From positions 105,572 to 145,532 of the forward strand of contig JAFSUW010000029.1 in assembly GCA_017450465.1 (NCBI GenBank): 39,961 nt of DNA, written 5' to 3'. This document shows, in pieces, positions 25,882 to 34,859 of the stretch. Source of the DNA: Clostridia bacterium. Lineage in GTDB: Bacteria > Bacillota > Clostridia > TANB77 > RGIG9151. Under the pieces are notes generated by a model. It saw nothing but the letters and a program-made list of their open reading frames with translations. It was not told the origin of the DNA and ran no database searches. Within the stretch, counting starts at the first letter, position 1. Each line of letters starts with the position of its first letter. Position numbers and translations under genes: made by a program.

Positions 25882-28800
25882 TTACTTAATTAATTTTTCT
25901 AATTTTTGCATCAATGCTGCTGATTCTGCTCTCGTTGCAGTTCCTCTTGGCGCAAGCTGTGTTGCGGATCTTCCGCTCATTAAGCCCACATTTACTGCCC
26001 AACGAATTGCAGGTGCTGCATATTCTGCAACGTCCCCTATATCCTCATATCCTTCTACATCTTTCTCTGTTCCTTTATTGATATCTACGCCTTGTGATGC
26101 TGCAAACTTGTAAAGGATTGTTATCAAGTCTTGTCTTGCAATATCTCTACCTGGATCAAACATGTTACTACCAATACCACTAACAAATCCGTTTTCGGCT
26201 GCCCATGCTACTGGTCCTGAATAGTATGCGTCTTTTGGCACATCACTAAATCCAGATTTTTTGCTTGTGTCAGCTCCAGCTAATTTACTTAATACTGTAA
26301 CTAACATACCACGTGTCACATTTTGTTTTGGTGCAAATTCATGTTCACTAACACCAGAGAACAATCCTTTCTTCGCAGCATAATCTACTGCGTCGTAGTA
26401 CCAATCACCTTCTTTAACATCCACAAAGTCATCGGCTGTCTTTGTTGTTGAACTATCTTTCTTTCCTTCATCCTTCTTTTCTTCTTCTTTCTTTTCTTCG
26501 TCCTTCTTATCTTCATCCTCTATTTTAGTGAATTTTGCTTCAATCAAGTGAGTATCAGTTACATTCTTTAATGTATAAGTTGTAACTGCTCCAACACTTT
26601 GACCATCCACTAAAACGTCCTCAATCTCATAGCCATTTTTTGCTGTTATAGTGAATTTCTGTGATCCTTTTTTAGCAACTGTTGGGTTCTTAGGTGAAAT
26701 GCTTCCACCAGTTCCAGCTTCAGTTGTAATCTTATATGTTGTATCATCTGTAGTTGTTTCGCTACTACCACTTCCACCAGATGTTTTCTTAGGTATCTCT
26801 AAAGCAGCATCTGTTGTTTCGTGTGTACATTCTGCATCAGTAAATACTTTTTCACATACTGAGCATTTCCAATGTTCTTTCTTACCTTTAGCGCTTGTTG
26901 TTGCTTCAACTTTTTCAACATGTACAGGTGTGTGTGGTAACATTTCAACATCTTCTGTTTTTGTATGTTCACCATTTATTGTACATGTATACGTTCTTAC
27001 ACCAACTGTACTACATGTTGGTTCTGTTGTAACTTCTCCTTCATTCCATGTATGTCCATTTTCTAAATCTGCTGCAATAGCTATTTCTTCAGCCGTTACA
27101 GGTGTTGTACCATGTGAATCGCTAAATTTATCATGGCATACTGTACATTCCCAATAAGCTATGTTTCCAGGTACCATACATGTTGCAACTACTGCTGCAT
27201 GACTTTCTAATGTATGTCCAGTTGCAGGTATTCTTGTATCAGATTCTCCAATTTGTGTATTACCTAAACTGTCTGAATATATTGCACCGCAACCTACAAT
27301 AGGATCTGCATCTACGCATACCCAATACTCAATATTACCATCTTCTGTACATGTTGCAGGAACTTGTTCATGATGTTCTAATGCATGTGTATGTCCAAGT
27401 GGTGGTATTGGTCTTGTTTCTGTATGTGCAGGGTTATGTGCACATGTTCTTGTTTCTTCACCAGCTTCAGTTTCAGTTGCTGCTAAAGTTTCTGTCCAAT
27501 CGCCATAATCATGTGCATATTCATCTATTGGTATTACTCTATCTGCTTCATCAACCTCTACATTACCTTCGTCATCTTCAAAAGTTTTGTGACATACTGT
27601 ACATTCCCAGTACTCTATATTACCTGCTGCACTACATGTTGCTGCTAATGCTTCATGGTGGTCAGTTAATGTATGAGGTAACATATCTACATCTTCTGTT
27701 CGTGTATGTTCGCCATTTATTGTACATGTATATGTTCTTACACCAGCTGCTGTACATGTTGCAGGGGTTGTTACTTCACCATCATTCCAAACATGTGCTT
27801 CTTCATCTATTGGTATTACTACATCTTCTACAGGTTCGCCTTCGCCAGCTTCATTGTTAAATTTATTGTGACATACTGTGCATTCCCAGTACTCTATATT
27901 ACCCGGTGCACTACATGTTGCAGCTAATGCTGCATGATGTTCTAATGTATGTGCAATCATAGGAATTTCTTCTGTTGTTGTGTGTTCGCCATTTAACGTA
28001 CATGTATATGTTCTCACACCAACTGCTGTACATGTTGCAGGGGTTGTTATTTCTCCGTCATTCCAAACGTGTGCTTCTGCATTTATTGGTGTTGATACAC
28101 CTGTTGTTATTGGGTCACCTTCGCCAGCTTCATTATTAAACATATTGTGGCATACTGTACATTCCCAAAACTCTATATGACCCTGTGCACTACATGTTGC
28201 TGCTTCTGCTGGATAATGCTGTAATGTATGTGCAACCATAGGAATATCTTCTGTTTTAGAGTGTACATTTGTTATTGTACATCTATATGTTCTTACGCCA
28301 ACTGCTGTACATGTTGGCTCTGTTGTAACTTCTCCGTCATCCCATATATGTCCGTTTACTTCATCTACTCCTGTTCTTAGGCCTTCCTCGTTTTCTACTT
28401 CGTTTTCGCCGTCTTCATCACTAAACATTCTGTGACATACCGAGCATTTCCAATATTCTATCCAACCAGCAACTAAGCATGTTGCAGGAACTGCGTCATG
28501 ATGCTCTGTTAATGTATGGTCAACCATAGGAATATCTTCTGTTGTTGTATGTGCAGGATTTATTGTACATGTATATGTCCTTACACCAAGTGCTGTACAT
28601 GTTGCAGGTGTTGTTACTTCGCCTTCGTTCCAAACGTGTGCATTTGCATTTATTGGAACTACAACATCTGCTATTGGGTCGCCTGTTCCTGCTTCGTTAC
28701 CATATTTATTGTGGCAAACTGTACATTCCCAATATTCTACGTTACCAACTGCATTACATGTTGCTGCTGTCGCTGCATGATGTTCTAATGTATGTGCAAG

Positions 28801-30885
28801 TTTTGCAATAGTTACATTATCTACCGCTGTTGTTCCACCTGCGTCAGAAAACTTTCCGCCACATGTTTCACATTCCCAGTAAGCAATGTTACCAGGTGCT
28901 GTACATGTTGCGGCAACCGCTGCATGTGCTGTTAAATCGTGGTTTGGTCCCCATACAGCATATATTGTTGTATTATCTAAAAATACATAATCATTTTGAT
29001 AAGCTGTTCCTTCTTCTGCTGCATCTGCCCATCCTACTAATGTAACACATGGGTCATCATTTGTTACTTCAGGAATTTCTAAAGCACCAAATGTCGTGGT
29101 TTCGTTAACAACTAACTCATTATTTGCTAAAGCTTCTCCACCATTTTCATCTAATGTTATCGTTATTTGTTGATACTGAAGTGGATCATATCTCATAAAT
29201 GGAGCTTTATCATCTCCAATTGTTGATACATTTGTTGCGGCCTCACCATTTATTGTAAATGTACAACCATTTGCAAATGCATATCCTTCATCTGCTGCTA
29301 CGTGAATATATATATAATATTGTTTGTTATACTCAAAGTTACCTGCAAATTCTACTGGCGTAGAACTCTCTTTTACTTTCCATAAAGTTTCAGCGTCACT
29401 TACAAGTGATATACCCTCAGTTGCAACTGTTATTCCTGCAAGTGTTGGTGCTCTACCAATTCTTGGGGCTGTAACACCTGTTATTGCTACACTTTCAACT
29501 TGTATTATATCTTTATAAGTTGCTGTAACTTCTACTGCTTCGCTAGGCATTGTAAATGTTGTTGTGCTTGCTGTTTCGGAAGCAAGTTCAACATTATCTG
29601 AATCAACTGTCCAGCAATCAAATACTTTACCAGCTGCAGGAACTGCAGCAATTATTGTAACTTCAGCATTTTCTGCTGCACTTGTTACAACTTCATCAGC
29701 AATTTTTGCTGTACCACCATTTACTGTTATATCAAAAGTATCTTCTGGTTCTTCAATTTCAATATCTGGAGAAGTAATATAAATATATGAATAAGTATTG
29801 AAAGAGTGAAGTTCTCCTACTTCCCACATGTTACCATCTATTGTTGCTACAAATGGAGTTGCTAAAACATGTGTTCTTCCATTTTCGTTATTTACTGTGT
29901 GTTCGTCTATACGTACTTGTACAGAATATTGGTATATTCCTTCGTCAAATGTTGCTTCGTTATAAAGATTATAATCTCCGCCATTCTTTTTATACCAATG
30001 ACCCATACTAGTTTCTACATATGCTGGATTACCAGCCGTAACATTAAATGTTGGGTCTAATACATCCTCACCATACTGCGCAACAGTTGCCATATTAGAT
30101 GTAACAACCAATGCTGTTACTTGTGTCCTTTCTTCTGGGTCTATATATGTAGGATTAACGAAAACCGTAATATCTGCTGTACCATCTTCATCATCTGTTA
30201 CACGAATTACCATATTGCCATTATTGGCTGTCTCTTCTGGTGTACCACTAACTGCACCCGCAGCTGATACCGTTATCCATTCTGGTCCAGATACTTTACT
30301 AAATGTGTAAGGAGGTGTTCCGCCTTCAACGTTTGCTGCTACTGAATAACCATCTATTGGCGTCCCCACATATGAATCTGCTATATCAAATCTTGGAGCA
30401 TCTAAAAATGTTAAGCCAGCTCCTCCAAATGCTATCTCCATTTCTGGAGAAGTTATTTGAGCATATGAATAGGTATCTTCTACAGTTGAAGGTGTGACTG
30501 TCCATGCAGTTTCATTTATCGTAACATTTACAACACCTGCTAATTCATGAGTTTCAGCGCCATCGCCATCAATACGAAGTTGTGCTGTATACTTATACGT
30601 ACCACCCATAAAAGTAGCTTCATTGTAACGAACCCATTCTTCATTTATCTTTCTTGACCAATAACCATTACCACCTGTTAAAACATAGGCAGGTTCTCCT
30701 GTTGTTACAGTAAACACCGGCTGTACTACCGCATCGCCCCATTCAGGTGCTAAATTTGTTGCCGTTGCTACTACTGTTCCAACTAAATCTTTTGCAAATG
30801 ATATTGAACCAAATGGAATTAGGTTAAATACCATGCAAAATACTAATGCGAGGCTTATAATCCTCTTTGCCTTTCTTTCGTGCAT
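25882..30885 (-). CDS. giant S-layer-homology surface protein with Cys-rich repeats
   Basis: The 1667-residue protein is exported and held to the wall by SLH domains. A signal peptide (about 1-31, ending SISFAK) is followed by two related segments of about 100 residues (EPAYVLTGGNGYW and NPAYVETSMGHWY). A putative-Ig (He_PIG) segment (GGTPPYTFSKVSG) lies between them. InlB-type or bacterial repeat segments (FDCWTVDSDN) come next. A long repeat array covers about residues 649-1365, then a second FTITAKNGYEIEDVLVDG segment and a Lys/Glu linker. Three SLH domains follow from about residue 1487 (FVDVKEGDWYYDAVDYAAKKG). The ATG at 30883-30885 follows AAGGAGGGAG. It is probably an adhesin or an S-layer component. 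Confidence 0.92.
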   Translation of the reverse strand: MHERKAKRIISLALVFCMVFNLIPFGSISFAKDLVGTVVATATNLAPEWGDAVVQPVFTVTTGEPAYVLTGGNGYWSRKINEEWVRYNEATFMGGTYKYTAQLRIDGDGAETHELAGVVNVTINETAWTVTPSTVEDTYSYAQITSPEMEIAFGGAGLTFLDAPRFDIADSYVGTPIDGYSVAANVEGGTPPYTFSKVSGPEWITVSAAGAVSGTPEETANNGNMVIRVTDDEDGTADITVFVNPTYIDPEERTQVTALVVTSNMATVAQYGEDVLDPTFNVTAGNPAYVETSMGHWYKKNGGDYNLYNEATFDEGIYQYSVQVRIDEHTVNNENGRTHVLATPFVATIDGNMWEVGELHSFNTYSYIYITSPDIEIEEPEDTFDITVNGGTAKIADEVVTSAAENAEVTIIAAVPAAGKVFDCWTVDSDNVELASETASTTTFTMPSEAVEVTATYKDIIQVESVAITGVTAPRIGRAPTLAGITVATEGISLVSDAETLWKVKESSTPVEFAGNFEYNKQYYIYIHVAADEGYAFANGCTFTINGEAATNVSTIGDDKAPFMRYDPLQYQQITITLDENGGEALANNELVVNETTTFGALEIPEVTNDDPCVTLVGWADAAEEGTAYQNDYVFLDNTTIYAVWGPNHDLTAHAAVAATCTAPGNIAYWECETCGGKFSDAGGTTAVDNVTIAKLAHTLEHHAATAATCNAVGNVEYWECTVCHNKYGNEAGTGDPIADVVVPINANAHVWNEGEVTTPATCTALGVRTYTCTINPAHTTTEDIPMVDHTLTEHHDAVPATCLVAGWIEYWKCSVCHRMFSDEDGENEVENEEGLRTGVDEVNGHIWDDGEVTTEPTCTAVGVRTYRCTITNVHSKTEDIPMVAHTLQHYPAEAATCSAQGHIEFWECTVCHNMFNNEAGEGDPITTGVSTPINAEAHVWNDGEITTPATCTAVGVRTYTCTLNGEHTTTEEIPMIAHTLEHHAALAATCSAPGNIEYWECTVCHNKFNNEAGEGEPVEDVVIPIDEEAHVWNDGEVTTPATCTAAGVRTYTCTINGEHTRTEDVDMLPHTLTDHHEALAATCSAAGNIEYWECTVCHKTFEDDEGNVEVDEADRVIPIDEYAHDYGDWTETLAATETEAGEETRTCAHNPAHTETRPIPPLGHTHALEHHEQVPATCTEDGNIEYWVCVDADPIVGCGAIYSDSLGNTQIGESDTRIPATGHTLESHAAVVATCMVPGNIAYWECTVCHDKFSDSHGTTPVTAEEIAIAADLENGHTWNEGEVTTEPTCSTVGVRTYTCTINGEHTKTEDVEMLPHTPVHVEKVEATTSAKGKKEHWKCSVCEKVFTDAECTHETTDAALEIPKKTSGGSGSSETTTDDTTYKITTEAGTGGSISPKNPTVAKKGSQKFTITAKNGYEIEDVLVDGQSVGAVTTYTLKNVTDTHLIEAKFTKIEDEDKKDEEKKEEEKKDEGKKDSSTTKTADDFVDVKEGDWYYDAVDYAAKKGLFSGVSEHEFAPKQNVTRGMLVTVLSKLAGADTSKKSGFSDVPKDAYYSGPVAWAAENGFVSGIGSNMFDPGRDIARQDLITILYKFAASQGVDINKGTEKDVEGYEDIGDVAEYAAPAIRWAVNVGLMSGRSATQLAPRGTATRAESAALMQKLEKLIK
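26790..28941 (-). repeat. tandem two-part protein repeat array inside the SLH gene
   Basis: About nine copies of an A unit (HTLEHHAA, ATC, G, IEYWECTVCHNKF) alternate with about seven B units (HVWNDGEVTTPATC, GVRTYTCTINGEHT, EDIPM). The A-B period is about 85 residues. Each A unit has a lone Cys and a CxxC; each B unit has two Cys. The third to fifth copies are nearly identical at protein level but drift at DNA level. Copy number is likely to vary between strains. Confidence 0.85.
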
Positions 30886-31036
30886 AAAAACTCCCTCCTT
30901 AGTATTTTTATACGCAATTTGCGTATTTTAAAACCTACATTACAAATTTAATTATAACATAAAAATTTTGATGTAAATAGTTAATAAAAATATTTTTTTA
31001 AAATTTAAACTCGATTTTTTGTAATACGCATTTTTG

Positions 31037-31198
31037 ACAAATTTGTGTTTGTCGGGATGAATGAATTCGCAAAATCCGTAGGGGCGGGGTTCCATCCCCG
31101 CCCGCAAACATTGTACACGGGCGGGGATGGAACCCCGCCCCTACAGAAATTTTAATGTTTTACATTAAAATTTCATCACGGCAAGCAAAAACTTGAAA
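31037..31198. repeat. nested palindromic element D
   Basis: The left end ACAAATTTGTGTTTGTCGGG (31037-31056), then ATGA, faces the right end TCATCACGGCAAGCAAAAAC. The centre is a long GC-rich palindrome: GTAGGGGCGGGGTTCCAT with its complement ATGGAACCCCGCCCCTAC. An A/T hairpin AATTTTAATGT/ACATTAAAATT lies on one side. It shares about 80 bases with element B. Its right edge supplies the -35 hexamer of the copA promoter. It occupies most of the 354-base gap between the SLH gene and copA. Confidence 0.82.
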
Positions 31199-31222
31199 CC
31201 TATTTCACATTTGTGATATACT
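31193..31222 (+). promoter_or_regulatory. SigA promoter of copA
   Basis: TTGAAA at 31193-31198, an 18-base spacer, TATACT at 31217-31222. The copA start follows at 31240. No CopY or CsoR operator was recognised with confidence. Confidence 0.65.
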
Positions 31223-31239
31223 ACCTATGGAGGTACATT

Positions 31240-33672
31240 ATGAAAAAAGAAAAATTTTATATAACTGGTATGACTTGTACAAGTTGCCAATCGCATGTTG
31301 AAAAAGCTGTAAAAAAACTTTCTGGCATAGAAAATGTTGTCGTAAATTTACTTGCTAATAACATGACTGTTTCCTATGATGAAAATAAAATATCCCAAAA
31401 AGATATAATTAAAGCGGTTATAGATGCAGGTTATGGTGCGACTTGTGAGATAGAGAATAAAAAAAGGAATAGCGATAATATCCTACTTCCTATGAAAAAA
31501 CGTTTAATCATCTCGTTTATATTCTGGATCCCGCTTATGTATATAGCAATGCACCATATGGGCTTACCAATACCCGCATTTTTACAGCATCCACTAGTTT
31601 TTGCCCTTATACAACTTATACTTCTTATTCCAATAATATATGTGAATAGGAACTACTTCATAGTTGGCTTTAAGCGACTTTTTAAGCTAAGTCCAAATAT
31701 GGATTCGCTAATTGCACTTGGAAGTAGTGCCGCAACAATTTATGGCCTATTTGCAATATTTATGATTACTAAAGGCGTATTAAACTATAGTAACGACCTA
31801 TATTTCGAATCCGCTGGCACAATTCTTACATTAATTACACTTGGCAAATACTTAGAAACAAAATCTAAAGGCAAAACAAATGAAGCAATTTTGAAACTAA
31901 TGGACCTTGCGCCAAAATTTGCTACTGTTATTCGCGATAATAAAGAAGTAGAAATCGAAACATCGGATATAGTAAAAGACGATATTGTAATAATAAAACC
32001 CGGTGGAAAAATCCCTGTTGATGGTGTTGTAGTTAGTGGAAATTCTTCTATCGACCAAGCAAGTATCACTGGTGAAAGCATTCCGGTTGAAAAAAATGTT
32101 GGCGATAACGTAATATCTGGAACAATCAATAAAAATGGCACATTCAAAATGCGTGCTACAAAGGTCGGTAGTGAAACAACACTTAGCCAGATTATAAAAA
32201 TTGTTGAAGATGCAAATAATTCGAAAGCTCCTATCGCACGGCTTGCCGATACAGTAAGTAGCGTATTCGTGCCTGTAGTAATAGCAATTGCGGTATTTGC
32301 TACTATCATCTGGTTACTTTGCGGACAAACCTTTGAATTTGCATTAAGTATTGGAATTGCAGTACTTGTTATATCCTGCCCTTGTGCTTTAGGACTTGCA
32401 ACTCCTGTTGCAATAATGGTTGGCACCGGCAAAGGTGCAGAAAACGGTGTGCTAATCAAATCGGCCGAAAGTCTTGAGCTGCTTCATAAAGTAGATACCG
32501 TCGTACTCGATAAAACCGGCACAATAACAAATGGTACTCCAAAATTAACTGATGTGTTTACAAATATGGATAAAGAAAAATTTGGGGCCCTCATTGGCAG
32601 TCTTGAAAAAAATTCTGAACATCCACTAGCTGAGGCAGTTATAAAAGAAACTGCATCGTTTTTACCAGTTACAAACTTTACATCTACATCTGGTCGTGGA
32701 ATAAAAGGCGACATTGAAAACACAGCCTACTTTTGTGGCAACAAAACATTTATGGAAGAAAATAAAATTAACTTAAATAAATATGATGAAAAAGCAAATT
32801 CACTATTAACCGAAGGAAAAACTGTACTTTACTTTGGAAATAAAAAAGACGTTTTGGGTATTGTTGCTGTTTCAGACACATTAAAAAGCGATAGTAAAAC
32901 AGCAATAGAAGAATTAAAAAATAAAAACATTGATGTTATAATGATAACTGGAGATAATAAAGTCGTAGCAAATAGCATAGCAAAAGAGGTTGGCATAGAT
33001 AAAGTAATTGCCGAAGTATTACCACAAAATAAAGAAAGTGAAGTAAAACACTTGCAAGAAAGTGGTAAAAAAGTAGCATTTGTAGGCGATGGTATAAACG
33101 ATAGCCCAGCACTTGCTCGTGCCGATGTTGGTATTGCAATAGGTAACGGAACCGATATCGCCATAGAATCGGCCGACGTAGTTTTGATAAAAAATAGTTT
33201 GCTCGACGTTTTAACTGCAATCGATTTAAGCCGTGCTACAATAAAAAACATAAAACTAAGCTTATTCTGGGCATTCTTTTATAACACACTTGGTATACCA
33301 ATTGCAGCCGGAATATTATATAATAGTTTTGGTATTAAGTTAAGCCCTATGATTGGGGCAGCATGTATGAGCTTTAGTTCTGTGTGCGTTGTAACCAATG
33401 CTTTAAGGCTTAGGAAATTCAAAAATAAATATATACGAAAGGAAGATAAAAAGATGAGCGAATTTACAAAAAATATTGGAATTGATGGAATGCAATGTAA
33501 CCACTGCAAAATGACTGTAGAAAAAGCACTTGGTGGCTTAAATGGTGTAACTAGTGTAGACGTTAGTTTAGAAAACAAAAATGCTACTATTTATTCTAAA
33601 AATGAAGTTAGTAATGGCGATATAGAGAAAGTTATTACTGATGCAGGTTTTAGTGTTACAGGAATAAAATAA
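31240..33672 (+). CDS. copA: copper-exporting P-type ATPase with a C-terminal CopZ domain
   Basis: A P1B-type ATPase that exports Cu(I) across the membrane. The 810 residues have an N-terminal HMA domain with MTCTSC (Cys13, Cys16) and six core helices before and around the metal-site motif CPC (380-382, in VISCPCALGLATP). TGES, the phosphorylation site DKTGT (Asp424), MITGDN and GDGINDSPAL are all intact. A second HMA domain with GMQCNHC (Cys753, Cys756) is attached at the C-terminus. This is unusual, because CopZ is normally a separate chaperone. The start is ATG 31240 behind TGGAGG; the frame reaches 31213 without a better site. Copper homeostasis is the likely role. Confidence 0.94.
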   Translation: MKKEKFYITGMTCTSCQSHVEKAVKKLSGIENVVVNLLANNMTVSYDENKISQKDIIKAVIDAGYGATCEIENKKRNSDNILLPMKKRLIISFIFWIPLMYIAMHHMGLPIPAFLQHPLVFALIQLILLIPIIYVNRNYFIVGFKRLFKLSPNMDSLIALGSSAATIYGLFAIFMITKGVLNYSNDLYFESAGTILTLITLGKYLETKSKGKTNEAILKLMDLAPKFATVIRDNKEVEIETSDIVKDDIVIIKPGGKIPVDGVVVSGNSSIDQASITGESIPVEKNVGDNVISGTINKNGTFKMRATKVGSETTLSQIIKIVEDANNSKAPIARLADTVSSVFVPVVIAIAVFATIIWLLCGQTFEFALSIGIAVLVISCPCALGLATPVAIMVGTGKGAENGVLIKSAESLELLHKVDTVVLDKTGTITNGTPKLTDVFTNMDKEKFGALIGSLEKNSEHPLAEAVIKETASFLPVTNFTSTSGRGIKGDIENTAYFCGNKTFMEENKINLNKYDEKANSLLTEGKTVLYFGNKKDVLGIVAVSDTLKSDSKTAIEELKNKNIDVIMITGDNKVVANSIAKEVGIDKVIAEVLPQNKESEVKHLQESGKKVAFVGDGINDSPALARADVGIAIGNGTDIAIESADVVLIKNSLLDVLTAIDLSRATIKNIKLSLFWAFFYNTLGIPIAAGILYNSFGIKLSPMIGAACMSFSSVCVVTNALRLRKFKNKYIRKEDKKMSEFTKNIGIDGMQCNHCKMTVEKALGGLNGVTSVDVSLENKNATIYSKNEVSNGDIEKVITDAGFSVTGIK
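33454..33672 (+). CDS. copZ: possible internally started CopZ-like copper chaperone
   Basis: Within the copA frame, ATG 33454 is preceded at eight bases by AAAGGAAG (33438-33445). It would give a free 72-residue HMA domain (MSEFTKNIGIDGMQCNHCKM) of the size of CopZ. The site suggests either that copA and copZ were separate genes that fused by loss of a stop codon, or that both the fusion and the free chaperone are made. No experimental support can be drawn from sequence alone. Confidence 0.45.
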   Translation: MSEFTKNIGIDGMQCNHCKMTVEKALGGLNGVTSVDVSLENKNATIYSKNEVSNGDIEKVITDAGFSVTGIK

Positions 33673-33692
33673 ATTTCACTAAAAAAAATACT

Positions 33693-33724
33693 AAATCCTT
33701 CCGATAAACATATCGGAGGGATTT
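33693..33724 (+). promoter_or_regulatory. hairpin masking the ribosome binding site, copy 1
   Basis: A 14-bp stem, AAATCCTTCCGATA with TATCGGAGGGATTT, has one U-G pair and a four-base loop AACA. The right arm contains the Shine-Dalgarno CGGAGGG of the gene starting at 33727, and the T-run right after it makes it look also like the terminator of copA. The same structure with an identical sequence precedes the paralogue at 34337. Confidence 0.7.
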
Positions 33725-33726
33725 TT

Positions 33727-34257
33727 ATGATATTTCGCATTTATTGTGCCCTTATGTGGATTTTGAGTTCTATACTTTTTTTATATTTATCTTTTAAAGT
33801 TTCTTCATCAGCAACAACGCTACAGGACAAAATAATTATATTCTTTACTTTGGCATTCGGCATTGCTGGTTTAATAATAGGTATCTATATTTTAGCATTC
33901 GAAATCAAAAAAATTATCCGACACTTAATAACAGCAAAAAAAGGTGAAGAATGCTACGGAAGATTAGTTGATAACCATATTACTGGTGCACGGGTTAATG
34001 GCAAAGCCGAACTAAAAGGGTATTTTGCTATATTTATGCCATCAGATAATCAAGTTAAAATATTCTCGCAAATTATTGGAACAAATCTAAAGAAATTTCC
34101 AGCAGGTTCATACTGGAAATTAAAATACTATGATGGAGAGATAAATATTTTAAAACAAATAGATAGCTCAGAAGTTCCTTATGTTATTTTAGAAACAATA
34201 GAAACTAATTCTACTGTCGAATATTCTTCTTTTTCTTCAGAAAGATATGAACGTTAA
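33727..34257 (+). CDS. two-helix membrane protein, first of two paralogues
   Basis: I do not recognise the family. The 176 residues have two N-terminal membrane helices (about 5-25 and 38-60). A soluble domain follows with KKGEECYGRLVDN, a mid part with GYFAIFMPSDNQVKIFSQIIG and GSYWKLKYYDGEINILKQI. The downstream protein shares the same order and the motifs KKGEECYGRL and GSYWKLK. The ATG at 33727 uses the GGAGGG that lies inside the upstream hairpin. It starts 55 bases after copA and may share its transcript if the hairpin is read through. Confidence 0.7.
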   Translation: MIFRIYCALMWILSSILFLYLSFKVSSSATTLQDKIIIFFTLAFGIAGLIIGIYILAFEIKKIIRHLITAKKGEECYGRLVDNHITGARVNGKAELKGYFAIFMPSDNQVKIFSQIIGTNLKKFPAGSYWKLKYYDGEINILKQIDSSEVPYVILETIETNSTVEYSSFSSERYER

Positions 34258-34302
34258 ATAGTTTTATAATAAGTACTATCTTAATTTCACTAAAAAAATA
34301 AT

Positions 34303-34334
34303 AAATCCTTCCGATAAACATATCGGAGGGATTT
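34303..34334 (+). promoter_or_regulatory. hairpin masking the ribosome binding site, copy 2
   Basis: The same 14-bp stem, AACA loop and GGAGGG position as at 33693-33724, again followed by TTTTT and ATG. The 20 bases upstream (AATTTCACTAAAAAAA) are also shared, so the leader was duplicated together with the gene. Confidence 0.7.
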
Positions 34335-34336
34335 TT

Positions 34337-34834
34337 ATGTTTTATTTTTTATTTGGAGCTATTTGGACTTTTGTATCTGCTATTTTAGCAATCGCATTTT
34401 TTAGCATTCCTGAAGCACCATTTTGGTGTAAACTAATGCTTGCTTTCTTTTTAGTAATTGGCATCATTATGTTAGCAATTGGAATTAAAAAATTTATTAC
34501 AGACAAATTAACAGATAAAAAAGGTGAAGAATGTTACGGAAGGTTAATAAAAGTATATCCATCTGGCACATATATAAATGGCCAACCCGAATTAAAAGCA
34601 GACTTTGCTGTACTTTTGCCAATAGAAAATCAAGTAGAAATTATATCAGAAGTTATCGGGATGAGCGATTATAAATTCCCACTTGGCTCATACTGGAAGT
34701 TAAAACACTACAATGGCGATATAAACATTTTAAACCAAGTAAGTAAAGATGAACTACCATATGGCACAACAGATGCAATAAACGCTTATTCTATTGTAGA
34801 AATTGACGGGACAAAATATAAACGAATAGATTAA
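34337..34834 (+). CDS. two-helix membrane protein, second of two paralogues
   Basis: The 165-residue paralogue of the gene at 33727-34257 has two helices (about 3-24 and 34-54) and the same soluble domain: KKGEECYGRLIKV, ADFAVLLPIENQVEIISEVIG, GSYWKLKHYNGDINIL. Family and role are unknown. The pair arose by tandem duplication including the regulatory leader and has diverged well beyond the motifs, so both copies are probably under selection. A strong terminator follows. Confidence 0.7.
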   Translation: MFYFLFGAIWTFVSAILAIAFFSIPEAPFWCKLMLAFFLVIGIIMLAIGIKKFITDKLTDKKGEECYGRLIKVYPSGTYINGQPELKADFAVLLPIENQVEIISEVIGMSDYKFPLGSYWKLKHYNGDINILNQVSKDELPYGTTDAINAYSIVEIDGTKYKRID

Positions 34835-34859
34835 AAAAACGGGGAGCTCCCCGTTTTTT
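34834..34859. terminator. bidirectional terminator
   Basis: A perfect palindrome with core ACGGGGAGCTCCCCGT and six A/T pairs at the ends. It separates the paralogue pair from the convergent gene ending at 34858. Confidence 0.93.

Noticed and set aside
26790-28941. CRISPR-like or DNA tandem repeat
   Set aside because: The periodicity comes from protein repeats of about 85 codons with variable DNA; there are no uniform spacers.
26651-30497. Many plus-strand open frames opposite the SLH gene
   Set aside because: They mirror the repeat units of the real gene and have no start sites or family motifs.
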